64,000 nt of DNA from Paraspadella gotoi (Eukaryota; Chaetognatha). Shown in pieces: positions 59,691-64,000 of the stretch. Position numbers and translations under genes: made by a program. Numbering within the stretch: position 1 is the first letter of the stretch; every line of letters begins with the position of its first letter. The notes beneath the pieces are model-generated. The model did not search any database. It worked only from the letters and a program-made list of their open reading frames with translations, and was not told where the DNA came from. Location: contig CM119263.1 in assembly GCA_051294375.1 (NCBI GenBank), forward strand, positions 18,955,440-19,019,439. Direction: 5' to 3'.

Positions 59691-61515
59691 TCCTCCACCA
59701 TGCAATTCACCATCAATAATAATCAACGTTAATTATATTATGAATTTGAGGGAAAATTTAAACAATCGAGTACTCAACGGTTTGATCGTTAAATTCTCCC
59801 AGATGACGCATCCACTTTTCATTGACGACAACTCGTTACGCATCGCTACTCACGGCCGCAGTTCCGCCGACGAGCAAGCGTCCCATTCGCTCCCCCCAAG
59901 CACCTGCGCCAAGCACCAAGCCCTACCCCAAGCATCTCCCTCCTTCCCAGTCAAAGTCGTTTTCTGCAGTCTCATCTGCTCTTCCTCTTACTTTTCCTAA
60001 TAAAGTCATAAACAAAGGAAATTTCTTTTTCCTTTTTTTTTTTTACTTCGATGAGATGGAAATGAATTCTCGACGTCTTGGCGTCTGACGGCGTCATTGT
60101 CGTCGCCATCGTTGCCGTCGTCGTCGGCGACGGCGTTCCCTTGCTTCCTTCGTCGTCTCTGTGTTTTTGAACATCGGCGTCGTCGTCGTCGTCGTAGTCC
60201 TCGTTTGACATTAGAGTCGGGATTGAACCTTCGCCCTTTGCAATCTCTCGAGTCGTTTAAAGAGTCTCCGTTTTTCCAAATATGCAAACTTAATTGTCTC
60301 CCTCGTCTTTTGTTAATCGTGATGTTGTCGTTGTTGTCCTTTTCTAGGAAATCGGTTGTTAATCGTTGCTAATCCAAAAAAAAAGCGTCACCCAAAGTAT
60401 CGAGCGATTTGGCAAAAAACCCTTGACTGAACTGCGTTGTTTATGCGCCATTTCGACCGGTTTTCGTCCAAAGTGTTCGGCGGCCAAACTAATTTCCAGC
60501 TTTCCTGCAGCATGCAGCGTTTAGACAATGAGTACTTTCGTAAAATTTGCTCGTTGCTATGAAGGAGATTTTAGATTCTTATATTTTTTAAATATTATGT
60601 ATCATGTATTATGTATTATGTAACTCATTCTTAATAAAAACAAATTAATAGCTTTTAAATTCCGCGTATTCTGAGAAAACATTACAGTTAAATAAACCTC
60701 CCAGCGATTCCACACCTTTGCTTCAGAGTCAATGCCCTCATAATATTCAAATGTTCCGCCCCATTGTTCCATTCCCCATTTGGAAAGCGAACTCGTTAGC
60801 CAAGATCGTTATTTGCGGCGCCATTCGGAAACTTCACCTCGCCTCGGTTTTTTTTCTGGGCGCCGGTTCCAAGTCTCTTTTGTATCGCGTTCATCGTTCA
60901 CATTTTACATTTTCAGTTTTATCGCCGGATTGTTTTTGGTTATGTAAACATTGCTGACATTATTCATTAAAATTTCGAGAAACATTTATAGTGGAAAACC
61001 GAAAGAACCGGAAAACCCAAAATAATTCTCAATTTTTCATCAATATTTCTTTTTTTTCGTCATCTCGTCATCTCGTCCCACCTTCAATTTTTCGATGCTC
61101 AGTGCTCACTCTTTTTTTTTCTCTCTCTTTCTCAGTTTTTTTTCATCTCCTCTCTCTCTTGTTGCCAATAACCCATTTTCACCACGGAACACTATCTCTA
61201 GTATCACAAGATGTCCCTCCTCGCTTTAACCCTTCATCCTACTTTCCTTTTAACCCCCCCCCCTCGGTTTCCACCCTGGCCCTTTACGCTTACTTCCTCT
61301 ACATCCCGTCACCGCCGCTTCCGCTTTCACACCGAATCTCTCACCTCCTTCACCCACTCCCCCGCAATCCTCTTTCACGTGACGCGCGTCTGGCAAATCG
61401 GGTTATCGCCTGACGAATCACAAACTCACAACAGAATCGAGTGAAGCGCGGGAATTCAGAATCGTAAACAAGAAAAAAGAAAGAAAAAAGAAAAAAAGAA
61501 GATAGAAAAAAAGAG
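59691..61515. other. intergenic, with a GTC array
   Basis: Interrupted GTC array at 60090-60200, then a B-box-like GGTTCAATCC on minus (plus 60220-60229). C-rich low-complexity at 61200-61380. No gene called. Confidence 0.5.
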
Positions 61516-61523
61516 AATAGAAA

Positions 61524-61645
61524 GAATGCAGTCGAAACGAAATCGGGATGGAATCGAGAATCGGGCTGGAATCAGGATGGAACCGAGATGGAACCGGGTT
61601 GGAATCGAATTGCAATGGAATCGGTATGAAATTGAGATGCAATCA
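61524..61645 (+). repeat. degenerate minisatellite, unit about 11 bp
   Basis: Roughly ten diverged copies of a word like ggatggaatcg (variants ggaaccgagat, ggaatcgaatt, ggaatcggtat). Both strands stay open across it, giving repeat-like peptides on each. Confidence 0.8.
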
Positions 61646-63060
61646 GATAAGAGTTCTGAAATTTTGCCTTTTTTTTTAAATTTTCTACGTATCAATTTAA
61701 ATATCTTTTACATTTCATTTAGAATTTAAAGACTTTCAATATTTTCCAATGTGGCTTTCATCTCTGAAATCAAGAGATTATGGAGAAATCATAAACAGCA
61801 TGAAACAAATGCATTATTGGTATTAGTTATTGTGTTAAAATATTTTTTTGCAAAAAAGAGTAATTCGCTACTTAAAATTATTATATTGCTATATAATATC
61901 ATTTTTTTTTGTAATATTTTAAATTTTTTTAATTTATTCTGATAGAGCTTAAAAAGTAAAGAAAAAAAAGTAATTACAACTTTTTAAAATTTTGATGTTT
62001 TATTACTGAAAATTAGCAAAAGGTTTTTCCCAATTTTGATCTACTTATCATCAAAATATTGAAAAAAGAATTTTCCTACTTTATCTGAATCTGCTTTTAA
62101 AAATACAAAATTTCCTATCTATAAATTAATATTAAAAAAAAATTACAAATGCTTCAAGCCATTTTATGAAAATTTGCAAATTACTTGTTTCACTATTTTT
62201 TATTTTTCTATTTTAATATTTTAATATTTTTATGAAGGATTTAGTATTTAATTTATATTATTTATTCAAACATATATTGCTTTCTTTTTTAAAATTTTTT
62301 TTTTATCTAATAATTCAATTTGGGAAGGGGAAGTCAGTGGTGTCTTCTGGAAATAGAGGGAGCATCTATGAAATTGGTACAACCAATATATAACACAAGG
62401 TTAGATTACTATCTGTCCTAGTTTTCTAATAGATATCACACATCATTTCTGTTAGAAAGTCATTAAGGAAAAATCATAATATCTAAGAGGCTGAACCGAA
62501 AGGGGTGGAAATGGATAATTTTTTGAGGGACCAACGTTATATATGATTTTTTTTAACAATAGGGATAAGACTACCATGTAGAATTGTATGTTCTGATAGG
62601 GATACATACTGGGGAAAGGTCTATAGGGGCACCTTTATGTCATGAATATAATTTTAAAATACTTTAATGAAAATTTTATTTTTTCTTTATCCTATTTTTT
62701 AATTATTTCTTTTTTGAATATTTTTTATCTTTTATGTTTATACAATTTATACAATTTATACAATTTCTTAGAAATGTATGAAGTTTCATTTGGGAAGGTT
62801 CCCAAATCAAACATCTGACCCACCCCATTGACCCTTGGCCCTACCAATACATGATTTCTAAGATAACAAAATTCATATAAACTGTAATGAAATTTTTGAT
62901 TCACAATTTAACAATTTTAAATTGTATTAACAATTCACGATGTCTAACAATCTATTCTAAAAATCAAAATTCTACTATTTTTTATTACTATTAAGATAAA
63001 ATGCCACGGCTTCTTAAACATAAACCGCATTGGTCGCCCGCAGACACTCAGCTCCATTTT
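61646..63060. other. AT-rich sequence with an R1 fragment
   Basis: Very AT-rich. It contains ctatgaaattggtacaacc (62363-62381), the start of repeat R1, without the rest of the element. Also tandem tttatacaa words at 62738-62765. No gene. Confidence 0.55.
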
Positions 63061-63113
63061 TGACCGGCCCCATTTATATCTTTCGAATCATCGCCGTCGG
63101 AGTGGCTCTTTCA

Positions 63114-63115
<2 letters not shown>

Positions 63116-63145
<30 letters not shown>
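63116..63145. repeat. short (CT)n array
   Basis: About 13 CT units. Confidence 0.95.
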
Positions 63146-63150
<5 letters not shown>

Positions 63151-63182
63151 TCGCTCTCTCCCCTCCGGTCTCGACGTAATTG

Positions 63183-63305
63183 AGACTCGGATGTTCATTT
63201 GTCTTCCTTCTGTTGATCATCAGTTGTTTGGCGAAAAGTCGCTCCCGCCCTCCGTCGGCGAGAAGCGTCATCAGTCAGCGAGTCGTCGTCACCAGATCGC
63301 GCAGG
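63183..63305 (+). CDS. possible signal-peptide-like exon
   Basis: A plus frame reads FVFLLLIISCLAKSRSRPPS, a hydrophobic stretch followed by basic residues as in a signal peptide, and ends at a donor-like CGCAG|GTGGGG near 63305. There is no ATG in this frame (a TAA lies just upstream), so a start would have to be spliced on. The ATG frame over the same bases is not hydrophobic. Weak candidate. Confidence 0.2.
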
Positions 63306-63640
63306 TGGGGATATCGACCTCGTTTCATACGGGGGCTTTGGCATCGTTTAAATTGGAAGAGAGGGGGGGGTCTTAAAGCTTTAGTTAGTTTCAATTAACC
63401 GAACGTACAAATTTTAAAATGCATTCAAGTATAAATCTTTTTTTTTTAATATATTGGAGAGAGCTACATAGACTGCGAGAGATAGGGACAGAGAGAGAAA
63501 CAGACAGAGACAGAGTGAGAGAGAAGAAAGAAAGAACAATTATGCAAATGAAGTAGATGTTGCTTAAATTGTATCAAGTGACGAGACGATGACACAAATC
63601 GAAATGATATTAGACGTAGAAGGTGCGAACATTGCAAATG
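63306..63640. other. intergenic, nothing recognised
   Basis: Mixed sequence; the only structure is an irregular gagaga/cagaga stretch at 63476-63535. Confidence 0.5.
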
Positions 63641-63642
63641 AG

Positions 63643-63699
63643 CGAGAGAGAGAGAGATAGAGAGAGAGAGAGAAGTAGAAGAGGAGAGAGAGAGAGAAG

Positions 63700-63727
<28 letters not shown>
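63643..63727 (+). repeat. (GA)n-rich array
   Basis: Interrupted GA dinucleotides followed by purine-rich sequence to about 63850. The 172-codon minus-strand Ser/Leu frame over it is an artefact. Confidence 0.95.
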
Positions 63728-63730
<3 letters not shown>

Positions 63731-64000
63731 CAGGGAAGATAAAGATGATGCAAATGGATGATGTGAAGCGATGGAGATAAAAGAAAGGGGGGAGATAAAA
63801 GGAAAGAAAAGAAAAGGAAGAGAAAGAAAAGGAAGACTCCAGGGAAAGCGAGCGGACGGAAATGACTGGAGCAAGATTGAACGCGGGTTATTTTCTCTAA
63901 CGCTGCAGAAAATCAAAACAAAAGGAGCGACGTTGATGGCAAAACAGAATAAAAACAAACGCTTCGCTGTCGTAGAAACCAATTATGAACATTTTTTTTT

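Overview
The window is eukaryotic nuclear DNA, most likely from an invertebrate animal. The support is spliced genes with short GT-AG introns, extracellular EGF-like and SUEL-type (rhamnose-binding) lectin domains, abundant CpG, and an extreme load of (CT)n/(GA)n, (GTC)n and (AAAG)n microsatellites. There are no operons, Shine-Dalgarno sites or phage genes. It is a draft assembly with 17 runs of N, many of which begin inside or next to a microsatellite. I cannot name the phylum from sequence alone.

Layout. From 1 to about 38 kb the sequence is almost all non-coding: microsatellites, minisatellites, a purine-only tract of nearly 800 bp at 32.4-33.2 kb, and diverged copies of an unnamed dispersed repeat (4.1, 22.9 and 35.7 kb, with a short piece at 62.4 kb). 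A weak two-exon candidate lies on the minus strand at 10.5-10.7 kb. The only clear genes are at 38.4-41.7 kb and 56.4-57.7 kb. From 38.4 to 41.7 kb, two neighbouring minus-strand genes encode secreted or membrane-attached proteins. Gene A (39.6-41.7 kb, 5' end lost in a gap) has several EGF-like domains and a Thr/Ala/Ser-rich stalk. Gene B (38.4-39.1 kb) has its own TATA-like box, start codon and signal peptide. The two share the same intron at the same place inside an EGF domain and near-identical cysteine spacing, so I read them as tandem paralogues, with B the more decayed in its first EGF. From 42 to 56 kb come repeats, a diverged repeat pair (43.1 and 46.7 kb), a very AT-rich block (46.9-49.4 kb), and long gaps. 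At 56.4-57.7 kb on the plus strand two exons encode one complete SUEL/Gal_Lectin domain, interrupted by an apparent one-base deletion. The remainder to 64 kb is repeats and AT-rich DNA.

All three recognised genes encode extracellular, cysteine-bonded adhesion or recognition modules. The sequence does not show a shared pathway. The two EGF genes are related by duplication; the lectin gene lies 15 kb away on the other strand.

Assembly quality matters here. A noisy duplicate of 6.07-6.20 kb sits between two gaps at 62-204, a 10-N gap at 28.73 kb is flanked by the same sequence on both sides, and both good genes show possible one-base indels. Frameshifts should therefore be treated as possible assembly errors before being read as pseudogenes.
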